The notes under the pieces are model-generated. The model saw only the letters and a program-made list of their open reading frames with translations, was not told the DNA's origin and did not search any database. 64,000 bases of DNA from Urophycis tenuis. Taxonomy: Eukaryota; Chordata; Actinopteri; Gadiformes; Phycidae. Positions within the stretch are counted from its first letter, which is position 1; each line of letters starts with the position of its first letter. Below are positions 1-11,356 of the stretch, one piece after another. Location: assembly GCA_036785325.1 (NCBI GenBank), contig JAXIVH010000030.1:3209672-3273671 (forward strand). The letters are read 5' to 3'. Position numbers and translations under genes: made by a program.

Positions 1-3000
1 TAGTATCGAAACTGCGCCTGTCAAACGATACCTGCAATCGGTTCTTTTTGTACCCATATCAAGAAAAAAATGACTGTTGCTATGGTTTTGCTCCCAGCCA
101 ATCACCGCAAGCATTCTTCGATTCAACGCGCCGTGTGATTGGTCCACCACCGGAACAACTATAGTTTGTATGGCGGTAAAGCGGGTTGAAGCTGTACGCG
201 CGGCGTCTGTAGCAGAGTTGTCATTATTCCGAGATGCCGGCAAAACGGTCAAAAGTGTGGCTGTACTACACGCCTGTTTCGCCGGGTATAAATAAATGCA
301 TAAAATGCGGTAAGATTATCTCGGGGAAAACGGGAAATACAAGTAACATGATGAAGCACCTTATAACGCACGGAGAAAACTTCAGGGCAGAGAACTGCAC
401 TGTATTTATGAAGCCGGCTTCTGCAACCCCAGCGTCCTCCTCATCGTCATCTCAACAGGACAAGCCGCAACCGTCGACAACTTCAGGTAATATATAAACG
501 GTTACTAGGTTAACAGTACTAATCCTTTGTGTGTTAAAACATTTATTGTAAAGTAAATCGTTTTGGGCATGTTGTAGGCATGTGTGCTCACTAATTTTAC
601 CTAATTAGCAAGTTAGCACCCTACTATTCAGTCACATCTGTCAATGTTTTGTTCAGTGGTTAAGTTACCGTAGTTTTAGCTTCTGTAGCAGCTTAATTAC
701 TTACGAACTTAATGTTAAGGTACAACTACGACTACTACCACCACCATCACTGCACCGGCCGACGTTGCCAGAGACTCTAGCAGCAGCCTCACACCATTCA
801 CGTTAGCTGCCAGATCGCAGATGACAAGGGAGAGGAAGGAGGAATGCCACAGGAAAGTGACAGAATTTATTGTGAAAGGGCTTCAGCCATTTTCAACCGT
901 AGAGTCACCTTGGTTTAGGTAAGCCTGTCAGCATTGATGATTGTAACTCACTCACTTATGCTCAGCAAATTGGAGTTTCAGCAACTAATGCTTTGAGGTG
1001 AACCATTTAAGATGCTCTGTGATCCTGTGTTTTACTTAGAGAGATGGTTGCTGCCCTTAACCCACGGTATCAACCGCCATCAAGAGACATGCTCTCTACC
1101 ACATTGATACCAGCGTGGTACGCCGTAGAGAGGGAGAGAGTGCAGGCTGAGTTGGAGGAGACTGAGCATGTGGCCCTTACCTGTGATGGTTGGACCAGTG
1201 CAGCCCAAGATCACTACATCACAGTCACTGTCCACTTTGCTAAGGGAGGTCAGCTGCAAGAAAGGGTTCTCCACACTAAAGCTGTCTATGAGGCCCAGAC
1301 AGGAGAATTTGTGGCAGAACAGATTCGTCACATAATGGCAGAGTTTAATATTCAGGGAAAGGTGGTAGCCGTAACAGTAGACAATGCTGCAAATATGGGT
1401 GTGGCTGCTAGGACGTTGAAGGTGGTCAAGATAGGCTGCTTTGCTCATTCGCTTAACCTTGCTGCCCAAAAGGTGTACACTGAACCAACAGTGTCGAATT
1501 GGGCAGCAAGAATCCGGGCAGTGGTCGTGTGGCTGAGGAAGGCGAGCTTAGCCAAGCCAGTGATGAAGGAGAAACAACACCTCTTAAGTATGTCTATTCC
1601 TGTATTGGCAGCATAAATGTTTCCAAAATTTTTATCATGTAAATGAAATGCATGTGCATTGTTTAATGTTTTCAGATCTCCCACAGCATGCAATGGTGCT
1701 CGATGTGAGAACTACGTGGAATACACTCTACCTCATGATTGAACGGTTTATAGAGCAGTATTCAGCCATTCAAGCAGCATCTCTGGACCCCAGGCTCAGG
1801 AGGTCAATGGAAAGGGACAGGTAAGATTTAATGTGCATGACATTATCACTAGTCTGACATGGTATTTCTTTAATTTGATATCTTCATTAAAACTGCGTTG
1901 GTTTTGTGTGTGGTGGTTGTCTTCTTTTTTTCAGGCTGCAGAGAATTACAGACCAGGACTTCAGGCGTGCAGAGGAGTTCGTGAGAGTGATGAGAATCCT
2001 CTACACCTCAACACTGTGTGTATCATCAGAAAGGACTCCAGCATGTGGCCAAATTTTGCCCATCCTGCAGAAGCTTGAGGGTCACTTCAAGGTTCAGGAT
2101 GCAGACTCCACCTTTACTGCTGCCATTAAGAAAAGGGTGTGGGATGACCTTTCAAAGCGTTACACGGTATGTTTTGTTGTTGTTGTTGTAGTAAATCACT
2201 AAAAATACATTATGACAGGGTCTAACTCTGGTACTGGTATATTATTTATCTCCCACAGGATGAAAACATCAGGATGTTCCTGGAAGAGGCCACATCACTT
2301 GACCCCAGGTTTAAGACCAAAATCCTGGATGCTGCCGTTTGGTCTAGGTTGGAAGAGAAGGCATGTGGCAAAAACTCTGAACAGGTTTGCTTCATTTTGG
2401 CTATTGTTACCGTACTTTCTGGGATGAAGATGAAGTATTGATTATTGAAATGCCACACAGAATAGTGATATAAAACTGTATTAACATAGTATGCACTGGA
2501 AATCGATGGAGAGGACCAACTGGATGAGGTGATGGAGGAGGAAGAAGAGGATGAAGAGGATGAAGAGGCTGCATTTATGGAGAACACAACAGATGTAAGC
2601 TTTCTGTAATACTTACCATTCATTACTTACACATCTCTTAAATAGACAAACCTAAGCATTTTGCATTAAGATGATCAGTACTTCAGTGTTTTCTCCGGTT
2701 TAGTCTCACTTGTTTTTTCTCTCTCAATTTTTACCTCGATTTATATTTATAGACTGCTGTGACTACAAGCCACTCCATGTCTGACTCTGCTCTGGGGGAG
2801 CTTTTCGCCGAGGAGGACCTGGCCCTTAAGACCATCCAGGCAGCGCCACTCCTTAACCGATCAGAGAAGGCACAGAAGGAGCTTGAACTCTACAGAGCTC
2901 TACCTACAGAGCTGACCTCCACCAATCCTGCTGAGTGGTGGTGGGAGAGGAGAGGGACATTCCCCATCTTGTTCGACCTGGCCTCTAATTATACATGTGT

Positions 3001-3430
3001 CCAGGCATCCTCCACTCCAGCAGAACGAATATTTTCGACTGCTGGAGACACAATTAGCCAGGAAAGGGCATGCCTTGCCCCAGAGAAGGTTGACATGTTA
3101 ATATTTCTTAAAAAGAACTGTTGAGGAGGTCTGACTGGTCAGTGGTTAGTGTTACTGGTTAGATTCAGAATGTATGTAATAATACTTTGTTGTACAGGTT
3201 TGTACGGTTATTTATTAAATTGAGCACTTTCAAAATGTATTTGTGTAAAAATCTTTTGAATGGAGAGGAGTGGTGACATTTACGCAACCGATTGCTTTCT
3301 TTTCACATGATTAATATCCAATGAAGTTAAAAAAAAGTATCGAATGAAGTACTCACTTGGTATCGGTATCGTTTTAAGGGTACTGGTATCGGTACTGGTA
3401 TCGAAAATTTTTAAACGATACCCAGCCCTA
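1..3430 (+). mobile_element. hAT-family DNA transposon (BED type), 5' tip outside the window
   Basis: Class II element encoding a complete hAT transposase on the plus strand. The right end reads ...CGATACCCAGCCCTA, which inverted gives TAGGGCTGGGTATCG, a typical hAT-type end. The left part of the window (AAACGATACC near position 24) resembles the inner part of the same inverted repeat, so only a short stretch of the left end is missing. Directly after the right end comes TCGGCCAC (3431-3438), which is the internal sequence of a tRNA-Leu gene of the neighbouring array and should be the 8 bp target duplication; the matching copy lies outside the window. Positions 3125-3430 are 3' non-coding, with several GGTATCGGTACTGGTATCG-like subterminal repeats. 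Seen: the end, the tRNA junction and the gene. Inferred: exact left border and present mobility. Confidence 0.9.
234..3124 (+). CDS. hAT transposase (ZBED-like), eight exons, apparently intact
   Basis: Cut-and-paste transposase of the hAT superfamily, expected to act in the nucleus on the ends of its own element. Exons that keep frame with GT/AG borders: 234-486, 720-918, 1040-1587, 1676-1820, 1935-2166, 2259-2384, 2490-2594, 2753-3124. They sum to 1980 nt, 659 residues plus stop. Exon 1 holds a BED zinc finger (CIKCG ... KHLITHG, C-x2-C and H-x3-H). Exon 3 holds the RNase-H-like core with CDGWTS (first Asp) and VDNAANM (second Asp), then FAHSLNLA. Exon 7 is an acidic E/D run. Exon 8 is the C-terminal hAT dimerisation domain (AEWWWERR, TPAERIFSTAG) ending FLKKNC. 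No stop or frameshift was found. Splice sites are inferred from sequence only. It could be a recently active autonomous copy. Confidence 0.85.
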
Positions 3431-3444
3431 TCGGCCACACTACC
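3431..3444 (-). pseudogene. 5' end of a tRNA-Leu gene cut by the hAT insertion
   Basis: TCGGCCACACTACC is the 5' end (acceptor and start of the D arm, read on the minus strand) of the array's tRNA-Leu. The rest lies on the other side of the hAT element, outside the window. The following spacer matches the spacer beside the intact tRNA-Leu genes, so this gene was interrupted and is not functional. Confidence 0.85.
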
Positions 3445-3763
3445 TCTGACGACATGTTTTCCTCAATGCCACTCCAAAGTTGAACTTAAGTTCAACCTGT
3501 TGACTGGCAGAGTTGGGATTGGAAACGCAACGTCCTCAAAGCAGAGGCTAAACACACCACATTTGACCACTTGGGAACAATTATTTACTGGATAGCTGTA
3601 ATCTTTATTGTATTACAAAGTTAGACTTTAATTGGGTCCAATTGAAGCAAGAATGCTTGAATTTGGTGGCTTAGTTCTTGCTATATCAATGATTGAGAGT
3701 TTGGGCCGTGGCTTGTCATTGCAACAATTTTTCAAAATGACCAACTCACTTACACCACGGCAT

Positions 3764-3835
3764 GGCTCGTTGGTCTAGGGGTATGATTCTCGCTTCGGGT
3801 GCGAGAGGTCCCGGGTTCAAATCCCGGACGAGCCC
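3764..3835 (+). tRNA. tRNA-Pro(CGG)
   Basis: 72 nt gene. Acceptor GGCTCGT pairs with ACGAGCC, discriminator C. A box TGGTCTAGGGG, anticodon stem CTCGC/GCGAG with loop TTCGGGT, B box GGGTTCAAATCCC. Anticodon CGG at 3796-3798. All stems pair. No CCA is encoded and no oligo-T terminator follows closely. Confidence 0.95.
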
Positions 3836-4122
3836 CATGAAGCAGTACATTCTGTGTTGGCGGCTCTAGACTATTTCTCGATGAGCTGATCAACCATCCG
3901 AACAATTCTCACAATGCTTGTTCGAAGATGTAACGGATAGCGTTCTTGAAGTTGAACCCACCGTCCCGATTAATAAATGCAGACCTTTAATCTGGTACAA
4001 CTGAAGGAAGAACGTTTGAATTTGTTGGCGTACTTATGGCGATATCAATATGTTTAAGACTTTTGGCTGTGGCTTGTCATTGCACCCATTTTCAACATGG
4101 CCGAATAAACAGAGGAAAGTAT

Positions 4123-4194
4123 GGCTCGTTGGTCTAGGGGTATGATTCTCGCTTAGGGTGCGAGAGGTCCCGGGTTCAAATCCCGGACGAGCCC
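4123..4194 (+). tRNA. tRNA-Pro(AGG)
   Basis: Same 72 nt body as the neighbouring tRNA-Pro(CGG) but loop TTAGGGT, anticodon AGG at 4155-4157 (A34 expected to become inosine). All stems pair. Confidence 0.95.
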
Positions 4195-4637
4195 CATGTT
4201 ACGGCAAATTAAGCTTAGATACCAAATTTCCCTCATGGGATCAAAAGAGTGATTCTAAAAGAGTAATTCTAAATTACTCTGCTGTGATGTGGCTTTGACG
4301 ACCTAGTTCTTTGATATCAGTCTACCGCAATTGTTCTCACACCGTTCAAACTCATCTTACTGATGGCCACTTAAACTCAAATATCTGAGGACCACATTCA
4401 TATTTGTTACGTGTTCAACCTCTCCTACTGCCTATGACCTTGCAATCGTTTCCTTTTTCATTGTTTAGCCCTAATTGTAACAGTTTGACTGAATGATAAA
4501 CAAACAAACACTATGTGTTTGTGGAGGAGTGTTGTTTTTATGCAAGGTTTCCAAGTATTTGAGCATAACATGTCAGGCCACAGTATTTCCGTTTGAGAAT
4601 GGCCTTTCAAAAAGTTGCCTGAATATACGGAACTGCC

Positions 4638-4713
4638 TGGCAGGATTTGAACCCACGCCTCCTGAGAGACTGGAGCCTAAATCCAGCGCCTTAGACCGCT
4701 CGGCCACACTACC
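4638..4713 (-). pseudogene. tRNA-Leu(TAG)-like pseudogene, 6 nt deleted in the 3' part
   Basis: Related to the 82 nt tRNA-Leu of the array, but its loop reads TTTAGGC, giving anticodon TAG instead of AAG. Six bases of the T stem/acceptor junction are missing: the top strand reads TGGCAGGATTTG where intact copies read TGGCAGTGGTGGGATTTG. The T stem cannot form normally, so it is probably not functional. Confidence 0.85.
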
Positions 4714-5002
4714 TTTGATGACAGGACTTCCTCAATGCCTCTTACTGGCAGAGTTGGGATTGGAAACGCGACGTCCTCAAAGCAGAGGCTAAATACACCA
4801 CATTTGACCACTTGGCAACAATTATTGACTGGATATCTGTAATCTTTATTTTATTACAAAGTTAGACTTTAATTGGGTCCAACTGAAGCAGGAATGCTTG
4901 AATTTGGTGGCTTAGTTCTTGCTAAATCAATGATTGAGAGTTTGGGCCTTGGCTTGTCATTGCAACAATTTTAAAAATGACCAACTCACTTTTATTAGGC
5001 AC

Positions 5003-5074
5003 GGCTCGTTGGTCTAGGGGTATGATTCTCGCTTTGGGTGCGAGAGGTCCCGGGTTCAAATCCCGGACGAGCCC
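5003..5074 (+). tRNA. tRNA-Pro(TGG)
   Basis: 72 nt. Loop TTTGGGT, anticodon TGG at 5035-5037. Acceptor, D, anticodon and T stems all pair. It occupies the position held by Pro(CGG) in the previous unit. Confidence 0.95.
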
Positions 5075-5361
5075 CATGAAGCAGTAAAATTCTGTGTTGG
5101 CGGCTCTAGACTATTTCTCGATGAGCTGATCAACCATCAGAACAATTTTCACAATGCTTGTTCAAAGATGTAACGGATAGCACTCTTGGCGTTGGGCCCA
5201 GTGCCCTTTTTAATAAATGTAGACCTTTAATCTGGTACAACTGAAGGAAGAATGTTTGAATTTGTTGTGCACTTATGGCGATAGCAATATGTTTAGGATT
5301 TTTGGCTGTGGCTTGTCATTGCACCCATTTTCAACATGGCCGAATAAATAGAGGAAAGTGT

Positions 5362-5433
5362 GGCTCGTTGGGTTAGGGGTATGATTCTCGCTTAGGGTGC
5401 GAGAGGTCCCGGGTTCAAATCCCGGACGAGCCC
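5362..5433 (+). tRNA. tRNA-Pro(AGG) with altered A box
   Basis: 72 nt, anticodon AGG. The D-arm region reads TTGGGTTAGGGG where the other copies read TTGGTCTAGGGG. This changes two bases in the internal promoter A box; the remaining body and all other stems are as in the other copies. Confidence 0.9.
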
Positions 5434-5855
5434 CATGTTACGGCAAATTAAGTGTAGATACCAAATTTCCCACATGGGATCAAAAGAGTAATTCTAAATT
5501 ACTCTGCTGTGATGTGGCTTTGACGACCTAGTTCTTTGATATCAGTCTACCGCAATTGTTCTCACACCGTTCAAACTCATCTTACTGATGGCAACTTAAA
5601 CTCAAATATCTGAGGACCGCATTCATATTTGTTACGTGTTCAACCTCTCCTACTGCCTATGACCTTGCAATCATTTCCTTTTTCATTGTTTAGCCCTAAT
5701 TGTAACAGTTGGACTGAATGATAAACAAACAGTGTTTGCGGAGGAGTGTTGTTTTTATGCAAGGTTTCCAAGTATTTTGAGCATAGCATGTCAGGCCCCA
5801 GTATTACCTTTTGAGAATGGCCTTTCAAAAATTTGCCTGAACACACAGAACTGCC

Positions 5856-5937
5856 TGGCAGTGGTGGGATTTGAACCCACGCCTCCTGAGAGACTGGAGC
5901 CTTAATCCAGCGCCTTAGACCGCTCGGCCACACTACC
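5856..5937 (-). tRNA. tRNA-Leu(AAG)
   Basis: 82 nt class II tRNA with a long variable arm. Acceptor GGTAGTG pairs with CACTGCC, discriminator A. Anticodon loop TTAAGGC, anticodon AAG. B box GGGTTCAAATCCC. An oligo-T run (TTTTT) follows about 27 nt downstream on the minus strand. Confidence 0.95.
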
Positions 5938-6247
5938 TCTGACGACATGTTTTCCTCAATGCCACTTCAAAGTTGAACTTAAATTCAACCTGTTGACTGG
6001 CAGAGTTGGGATTGGAAACGCAACGTCCTCAAAGCAGAGGCTAAATACACCACATTTGACCACTTGGCAACAATTATTGACTGGATAGCTGTAATCTTTA
6101 TTGTATTACAAAGTTAGACTTTAATTGGGTCCAATTGAAGCAAGAATGCTTGAATTTGGTGGCTTAGTTCTTGCTATATCAATGATTGAGAGTTTGGGCC
6201 GTGGCTTGTCATTGCAACAATTTTCAAAATGACCAACTCACTTACAC

Positions 6248-6313
6248 CGTTCGTTGGTCTAGGGGTATGGTTCTCGCTTCGGGAGGTCCCGGGTTCAAAT
6301 CCCGGACGAGCCC
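6248..6313 (+). pseudogene. Truncated tRNA-Pro pseudogene
   Basis: Matches tRNA-Pro(CGG) but the first acceptor bases are replaced (CCGTTCGTTGG) and the 3' side of the anticodon arm is deleted (CGCTTCGGGAGGTCCC). The anticodon stem and acceptor cannot form. The T arm and 3' end are intact. Confidence 0.9.
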
Positions 6314-6588
6314 CATGAAGCAGTACATTCTGTGTTGGCGGCTCTAGACTATTTCTCGATGAGCTGATCAACCATCCGAACAATTCTCACAATGCTTGTT
6401 CGAAGATGTAACGGATAGCGTTCTTGAAGTTGAACCCACCGTCCCGATTAATAAATGCAGACCTTTAATCTGGTACAACTGAAGGAAGAACGTTTGAATT
6501 TGTTGGCGTACTTATGGCGATATCAATATGTTTAAGACTTTTGGCTGTGGCTTGTCATTGCACCCATTTTCAACATGGCCGAATTAAC

Positions 6589-6672
6589 GAGAAGCATCTG
6601 GCTGCGGCCCGCGGGAAGGCGCGGTTTGACATCACGCCCCGCCCACATCAAGCACAGGTGGCTTCTGGGATA
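6589..6672 (+). repeat. Left terminal inverted repeat of the KDZ element
   Basis: About 84 bp, inverted at 35923-36005 with some mismatches. The conserved core runs from GCGGGAAGGCGCGG to CTTCTGGGAT. After it come a few hundred bases without a recognisable gene. A possible non-coding first exon ends at GATCGCG before GTAAGT near 6753. Confidence 0.85.
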
Positions 6673-7955
6673 AAGTAGCCCAAATAAAAACAACAGACGA
6701 AAACAATGCCATTTTCTCCCACAGAAGATCGCAGTTTCCACTATTTGATCGCGGTAAGTATCATGCACCGATATGTTTAATCGTTAACATTTTACATGTC
6801 TTTTTTTATGTTGTTTTTTATGTCTGATAGATAGCCTTGACATAAATAATCTCGGATTATTTGATTGATGGCGATGTTCCTATGACTCAAATTTTTGAAC
6901 GGTAGTGTATACCCGGATTAATGTGTACATGATTTGTGTTTCATAATCGGTACTTTTTGGTTGATTTAAAGCACAAACATTGAATTAATTCGGTGGTAAA
7001 CATTTTCAATTTTTAAGAAGCGATCTTTCCAGTGTTATCTGTTACGTAAAACACTAATGACGTTGTGACGTCATTAGTTTCAAAAGAAATTCAAAAGAAA
7101 TAATAAATATAATAAAAGAAATGTTTACTTTTCATATTGTAATAGAGTAGCCTAATACAAAGATCTAGATAAGAAAACACATTAGTCATATCTAAAGACT
7201 TGTGTAGTGTACACATTAGAGGGGAAGAAGTGAAACTGTTAATCTAGTTAGTACACCAGATTGTGCTTAAATTCAAAATGGTTCTTGTTTTATTACTATG
7301 TTAATGGATTCTTGTTAGCAGAAGGTCTTCTCTTTATTCTTTTAATCTTATCTTTATTCCTCAGCATCCTACACATTTGGATGGTCCCCCGCATCCAGGA
7401 TCATATCTACAGGGTGGATCCTATAAATGCCCCTGCTGCTTGTATTCCTGCAATAAATCGCACCAGATACAGCAACTTAGAAAATCACATGAAGCTTGCA
7501 GTGCAGCATAAAGGTAGGGTGTAATCGGATGGACAATGAGTGTGTGGCATATGCATGGAGGCAGGGTGCGATTTGCAAGGAGGCTTAATTGTTTTTTATT
7601 AACATTTATCCCCCCATGATCAGTGTTGGGTAGTAACGCATTACTTAGTAATATATTACTGTAATATTATTACTTTACCCAGTAACGAGTAATATAACGA
7701 GACTACTATGCCAAAAAGTAATATTATCTCTCGCTACTCTGGCAAATGCGGGTTTCGTTACTCGTTACAATGGCTGTTAAACTTGGAATTCGTGCAGCGC
7801 TGAAGCATGCGCAAATAGAACAGATCTACAAGCCATTACACACTGTGATTAGTGATGCATAGTAGCTTGTAGATCTGTTCCTTTTACTGCGCACAGTTAT
7901 GACATCACGTACTCCCGGTAAATGCGACGCGTGGATCTGCTAAACAAATCAAAAC

Positions 7956-8135
7956 ATGGCGATGAATGGACAACGACTCGGCGGCACTATAACTTTCCAC
8001 GGCTGGAAATATCGGCATTATTTTGAATTTTTATCAGGCAAGGACGAAAAGAACATAAATACCACGTCAAACCTGCTTAAACACCTGGAAAAGGTCCACG
8101 AAAATGTCAAGATAGTGGCGAAAGCAGACCGTGAT
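7956..8135 (+). pseudogene. BED zinc-finger remnant of the hAT transposase
   Basis: Open frame beginning MAMNGQRLGG and containing HYFEFLSGKDEKN, then NTTSNLLKHLEKVHE, which is the histidine half of a BED finger. The C-x2-C half expected between them is missing, so the finger is broken. The frame then runs into a foldback element. No catalytic domain remains. Confidence 0.6.
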
Positions 8136-8136
8136 G

Positions 8137-8643
8137 TAAGTGTAAGGAAAAAGTTAGTGAATACAACACTCCATAGAAATGTATTGACAACTGGAATAAT
8201 TGAATACTTGAAAATAGATGGAGTGTTGAATTCACTAACTTTTTCCTTACACATGTGGGTTTTGAGGAGGAATTTTACGAACTTATCCGGAAAAACGGAA
8301 GTGACTTCGACGCAGCGGTAGCCTTAGCAACAGAGAGTTGAAGCTATCAGAAAAGTGCTCTTTTAAATAAACTCCTGGTGTACTTACAAACTTTAAAATG
8401 CCTCGTTTTGTGAGTACAGACCATATATGTACTACTACAGAAGTTGGGTAACAATCCATGCATTATTAGTGGGGTAATTTACGAGATATACATATTGTAC
8501 GGTTCACTCCAATACTAAGCCATTCGGCTGATACCCCTAAACTTGATCATATTGACCGTCGCTAAAAATGCATCTGAGGGGGTATTTGGCTGGATTATTG
8601 GTGGAAATTACCTCAGGGTGAATTTTACTCCGAACCATCACTT
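8137..8643 (+). repeat. One-armed copy of the foldback element found at 19661-20547
   Basis: Begins with the short central palindrome (GTGTAAGGAAAAAGTTAGTG ... CACTAACTTTTTCCTTACAC) and continues through the complete right arm, ending CCGAACCATCACT. The left arm is absent, and the terminal TTAA is changed to TTGA. It matches the right arm of the complete copy with scattered substitutions. Confidence 0.85.
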
Positions 8644-9479
8644 GAAGTTTAAAAAGCCAGAGACTGTTGCTTTATTTTTTATTCTATTTTTATACTAGAT
8701 ATCTAAGACACTTTATTTTGTTTTATAGACTACAAGTCTACAGTATAATATATCTATGTCAGACTCAGGTATATGTCAGGTTTTGTTGGTTACACAGTGA
8801 AAAAGTTTACAAAGTGAGAGAGACTGCTGCTTTATTTTTTTGTGGATTTTATATAGGCTACAATATAGGCTGTCTGTGACCTACAGACTGTCAGGTCTTG
8901 TTGGTTGCATTGTTAAAGCATTAGGTTGCATTGTGAAAGTCAAAGGTTGTTCTGTTTGCACTTGTTCACTGTCACTGTTCACTTTATCATTATTCCATTA
9001 AATTGGATTCAGTTCCAAAAGGAGCTGGCTAAACCGATTGTGGTGTTGTCCATCTTTTTGCGGGTGGGAGGGGGGAAAGTAATATGTAATAAGAAAGTAA
9101 AGTAATATTATTACTCTTGATTCTAAGTAATAAGTAATATAACTATATTACTTTTCTACGGAGTAATATGTAATAAGTAACTTATTACTCCACTAAGTAA
9201 TATTGCCCAACACTGCCCATGATCATTCATGACAGGAAGTGATGTGATTGGTGATGAAAAAAAAGAGATAGAAAAGGTCCTTTTGCGTTTATGCTTAAAC
9301 AACTGGACTATCTTTTTTGTTTACAGGACTTTTCATCTGCAAATGCAGTTTACCTTGCAGGACGTCGTCACATTTTCATTGTGTTGATTGTAACACAACT
9401 ATCATCCGGAAAGACCAATTCAAACAACATTTACAAGATCATCTGTCCGCACCTGCCCCCTCCTCGCAGCCTCCAGCCA

Positions 9480-9722
9480 CCATTGCTGCTGCCCCCCCCT
9501 CCTCGCAGCCTCAGGTAGCCTCCACTGCTGTGCCCTCCTTGCAGCCTCCAGCCTCCACTGCTGTGCCCTCCTTGCAGCCTCCAGCCTCCACTGCTGTGCC
9601 CTCCTTGCAGCCTCCAGCCTCCGCACCTGCCCCCTCCTTGCAGCCTCCAGCCTCCACTGCTGCTGTGCCCTCCTTGCAGCCTCCAGCCTCCACTGCTGTG
9701 CCTTCCTTGCAGCCTCCACCTC
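9480..9722 (+). repeat. Coding minisatellite, PSLQPPA repeats
   Basis: About seven copies of a 30-36 bp unit (CCCTCCTTGCAGCCTCCAGCC plus a Ser-Thr-Ala spacer) within the KDZ exon. It encodes repeated PSLQPPASTAV-type blocks between the first and second C2H2 fingers, probably a flexible linker. Copy number should vary between alleles and element copies. Confidence 0.85.
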
Positions 9723-11356
9723 CACCGATTAGGCGCAGGGTTAGAGCGACAGTGGTGTGTCCACAATGTAGACAGACCTTAAACAGGCGTAACTTGCGAG
9801 TTCACATCCTGAGACGCCATACACTAATCAAGACCGACATAACTGCTCAACATCATCTTAGATCCGAATGCATCGATTTTAAAAATGGTATTTTTGCAGT
9901 TGCAAAATCATTTGCATCGCCCTGCACACCATTACATGTCATAAAACGGACTCGGGGGCACAACCAGAGAACATGCTGCGAAGCTGAGGAGTGCAAAATA
10001 AACATGGAATGTGCTGAGCGTTCGAATTTGTTAACGTTTGAATGTGCACATTTAAAGTCACTCTCCTACTGTCCTCCTGCAAAGCAGTTGGAGTCTCCTC
10101 TTTCAGAGGAAGTGCTGCAGAGGATGATAGAGGAGAAAAGGTTTGGGCAGTCCAAAAAAGATCTGTGTCTGGCACGGCAGAGGGCTGCTGTTGCGGCTGA
10201 CACTCCCCTCTCATTTTGTCCTCTGGCCAAAAGATTCATTTCTGTTTTGGAGCAAACTGTCAGCTATTATAGCAGGCTTGGTCGGTTCATGGTTAGTTTT
10301 GACACAAAAAAAGATAACTTGGCACTGCCCATGTGCAGGTCCCCGCCAGTCATGCATTCATAAGTACGTTGCCAAGTGGCACTTGTTTCAAACAGAACAG
10401 GCACTTTTTAGGCGGACCAAATGCTGCGAAGGTGAGGAAGGAACCATGCACTTCACCGGAGACATGGCAGGCGCAGAGCAAGAGCAGGATGGAGACATGG
10501 CAGGCGCAGAGCAAGAGGAGGATGGAGTGGACTATCCGCCTACTGGCAAGATTTTGGAGAAGATGGTCAAGGACCTCTTCAGAAACAAGAAACTCCCGGC
10601 AGTTCTTCCCCCCAGTGTAGTTCACAGCAGTTCATTTCCATCTGAGTTAATACCACCGGAGACATTCTGTCGACACTGCCCAGAACCAACAATGCTGAGT
10701 GAGCCATCACTCATCACATCCAAGGGCAAGATTGTCACCATTACAGATGTCATCGAGGGTAGGTCCTTGTGTATGTGTATTGTATTGTGTATTACTGTGT
10801 ATGTTATGCTGTTTTTTTGTGTGTTTTTTTAAAGAGCCAATGTCTATTGTGATAAGAGGGTAGAATGACACTGCATCAAATCATAATCACTCCCTTGGTA
10901 TAATATCAGTGCAGATGTGTTATCGTGGCTCTTAGTATTTACCCGACCCAATACAAATTGAGTTGTAACTTTGATTTCATTTTTCTTGAGGTGCTGATTT
11001 CCATACTTTCACTCACTGCACCGGTTTGTTTTTTATTCATCTCTTAATTTATAACTGTGAACAGGTATTGCATTGTACAGCAAGTGGTGTCTCAAGTGTG
11101 TCCTGGTATACCGCTACCAGGAGTGGTCTGACGGTGTCCAAAACTACGATGACCACACTCTCTTGTCTCTGCACCTGTGTGTCTTCCTTCGGAACAGTCT
11201 TCAGGTAGGACAACCATTTTTTCACTTTTTGGTCTATTTTGTCAACAACATGCAGTAAATATACTGTATGTATAATGCGTTGTTGATTTTGCAGACTCAC
11301 CAGGCTGTGGGCAGTGTCATCGAGGTGCTAGAAAGAACATCTGGGAAACATTACCC

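Larger units (their letters stand above)
3431..6588. repeat. tRNA-Pro/tRNA-Leu tandem array, left part
   Basis: Left portion of a tandem array with a unit of roughly 1.2 kb: tRNA-Pro(CGG/TGG), about 290 bp spacer, tRNA-Pro(AGG), about 430 bp spacer, reverse-strand tRNA-Leu, about 300-370 bp spacer. Spacer landmarks recur in every unit, for example CAACATGGCCGAATAAA before Pro(AGG), GGCGGCTCTAGACTATTTC after the first Pro, and TCCTACTGCCTATGACCTTG. The part here holds about two and a half units. It starts abruptly at the hAT insertion and stops at 6588, where the KDZ element begins. The same array resumes at 36006. Confidence 0.95.
7621..9215 (+). mobile_element. Small hAT element (BED type), non-autonomous
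   Basis: Starts CAGTGTTGGG and ends CCCAACACTG, with AT-rich subterminal arrays of TTACT/AGTAAT motifs at both sides. Perfect 8 bp duplication CCCATGAT at 7613-7620 and 9216-9223. It lies between two exons of the KDZ gene. Inside are only a degenerate BED-finger remnant and half of a foldback element, so it depends on a transposase from elsewhere. Confidence 0.95.

Noticed and set aside
7261..7364. Upstream part of the frame at 7261 with hydrophobic residues, possible membrane segment
   Set aside because: It precedes a splice acceptor (TTCCTCAG at 7357-7364) and is most likely intron.
9420..9766. Minus-strand frames with repeated EAARRAQQWRL or GGWRLQGGHSS
   Set aside because: Antisense shadows of the proline-rich coding minisatellite of the KDZ gene.
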